Shown: positions 40,216 to 40,961 of the stretch, in pieces | How the letters are laid out: the number at the start of each line of letters is the position of its first letter | How positions within the stretch are numbered: the first letter of the stretch is position 1 | Source: Limimaricola cinnabarinus | GTDB lineage: Bacteria; Pseudomonadota; Alphaproteobacteria; Rhodobacterales; Rhodobacteraceae | NCBI RefSeq assembly: GCF_002723615.1 | Contig: NZ_KZ304973.1 | Coordinates: 1-40,961 of the forward strand | Direction of reading: 5' to 3' | Length of the DNA stretch: 40,961 nt | Translations under genes and position numbers: made by a program | The notes under the pieces: model-generated | The model's input: the letters and a program-made list of their open reading frames with translations, nothing else | Database searches by the model: none | What the model was told of the DNA's origin: nothing

Positions 40216-40791
40216 ATGATTGACAGACGTTACTTTCTGGCCGCGGGCGCGGCGCTCGGCATCCTCGGCACGCGCGCCGCGGCGCATGACACCGGCGGCG
40301 CCGCGCAGCTGCCCGAGAAATACCAGCCCCGGATGGTCCAGATCCCCGCAAGCATGAATCCGGGCGAGATCCATGTCGATCCCAACCGCTTCGCGCTCTA
40401 CTGGACGATGGAGGGCGGTCAGGCGATGCGCTACTCCGTGGGTGTCGGCCGGGCCGGGCTCTACGAGACGGGCGTGTTCCGGATCGGCGCCAAGAAGGAA
40501 TGGCCGAGCTGGACGCCGACGCCGAACATGATCGAGCGCGAGCCCGAGAAGTACAAGAAATACGAGGACGGCATGGAGGGCGGCCCCGACAACCCGCTCG
40601 GCGCCCGTGCGCTCTATCTCTTCGAAGGCACCCGCGACACCTATCTGCGCATCCACGGCACCAACGCCCCCTCGACCATCGGCACCGCCGTGTCGAATGG
40701 CTGCGCGCGGCTGGTGAACGATCACATGATCGACCTCTACGAGCGCGTGCCGATGGAGACGACGGTCTTCCTCTATCCCAAGCTTGCCTGA
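40216..40791 (+). CDS. YkuD-type L,D-transpeptidase
   Basis: 191 residues from ATG 40216, behind GGAGG. The N-terminus is Tat-like (DRRYFLAAG, cleavage near RAAA). The YkuD domain covers about 50-190, with His147 in IHGTN and the catalytic SNGCARL motif (Cys163, Arg165). It makes 3-3 cross-links in peptidoglycan or attaches proteins to it. Relatives in alphaproteobacteria (ErfK/YbiS/YcfS/YnhG group) are common in multiple copies. A weak TTGCCC/TTTACG pair 60-84 bases upstream may be its promoter. Confidence 0.95.
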   Translation: MIDRRYFLAAGAALGILGTRAAAHDTGGAAQLPEKYQPRMVQIPASMNPGEIHVDPNRFALYWTMEGGQAMRYSVGVGRAGLYETGVFRIGAKKEWPSWTPTPNMIEREPEKYKKYEDGMEGGPDNPLGARALYLFEGTRDTYLRIHGTNAPSTIGTAVSNGCARLVNDHMIDLYERVPMETTVFLYPKLA

Positions 40792-40818
40792 TCCCCCCAA
40801 GGATCGTGCCGTCATCCG

Positions 40819-40842
40819 CGCCCCGGCCCCATGGCCGGGGCG
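40819..40842 (+). terminator. 10-bp hairpin after the L,D-transpeptidase gene
   Basis: CGCCCCGGCC and GGCCGGGGCG pair perfectly around a CCAT loop, 28 bases after the stop. Only TT follows, so it is a GC-rich terminator-like stem without a proper T-run. Confidence 0.6.
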
Positions 40843-40900
40843 TTCGCATGTCGGGGGGAAGGGCGCGGCAAGAAAATTCGCGGTTCGGTGAAAAAACCTC

Positions 40901-40929
40901 TTGCGGCCTTCGGAACCTTTCCCTAAATA
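40901..40929 (+). promoter_or_regulatory. Strong-looking promoter at the right edge, gene outside window
   Basis: TTGCGG (40901-40906), exactly 17 bases, then TAAATA (40924-40929), preceded by A-rich tracts (AAGAAAA at about 40870 and AAAAAA at 40891-40896) that could act as an UP element. It is followed by CCCCTCACCGG and a GGCGC/GCGCC hairpin start. This dense arrangement in GC-rich DNA resembles promoters of rRNA or tRNA operons in this group. No coding start is seen before the window ends. Confidence 0.5.
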
Positions 40930-40961
40930 GCCCCTCACCGGCGGCGCAGAGATGCAGCGCC

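Overview
The window is very GC-rich DNA. The flagellar gene order, the TakP-like TRAP transporter, the TPP-controlled thiC and the overall protein style point to an alphaproteobacterium of the Rhodobacterales (Rhodobacteraceae/Roseobacteraceae type). This is inferred from gene content and protein similarity recalled from memory, not from a database search. Coding density is high and there is no sign of IS elements, phage genes, CRISPR or tRNA. Most long open frames lying opposite the real genes are codon-bias shadows.

Layout. (1) 1-8549 is the flagellar export and rod block. The end of an unidentified gene and a MotE-like gene read rightwards and meet flhB tail to tail. The leftward run is flgB-flgC-fliE-fliQ-lytic transglycosylase-flhA-fliR-flhB, and fliI is divergent from flgB. 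(2) 8633-9886 is a short Hsp70-family ATPase, closed off by a perfect 15-bp bidirectional terminator. (3) 9944-14616 is a leftward branched-chain amino acid/amide ABC importer in the order livG-livF-binding protein-livH-livM, with a good sigma70-type promoter. (4) 14927-18053 is a TRAP transporter in which dctQ-dctM face an oppositely oriented dctP across a shared terminator. (5) 18251-23425 is a 1724-residue DUF4011 helicase with a C-terminal Vsr-like nuclease domain, of the type catalogued as the Hhe antiviral protein. (6) 23606-24577 is an EamA/DMT transporter. (7) 24651-26671 is thiC with its TPP riboswitch. (8) 26708-36133 is a leftward alpha-glucan operon: glgE, a treS-maltokinase fusion, glgB and malQ. 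(9) 36330-40073 is a divergent osmoprotectant ABC importer with the gene order of E. coli yehZYXW. (10) 40216-40791 is an L,D-transpeptidase. The last 60 bases hold a strong-looking promoter whose gene lies outside the window.

How the parts work together. The flagellar genes encode the export gate, ATPase, proximal rod and probably a peptidoglycan hydrolase that lets the rod through the wall. The GlgE operon forms a near-complete route: trehalose to maltose (TreS), maltose to maltose-1-phosphate (Mak), maltose-1-phosphate to linear alpha-1,4-glucan (GlgE), branching (GlgB) and remodelling (MalQ). It is divergent from a compatible-solute importer, which suggests a linked response to osmotic or desiccation stress. 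The most interesting single locus is the DUF4011 helicase-nuclease. Its N-terminal transglutaminase-like region appears to have lost its catalytic Cys and His, and it stands alone between housekeeping transporters.
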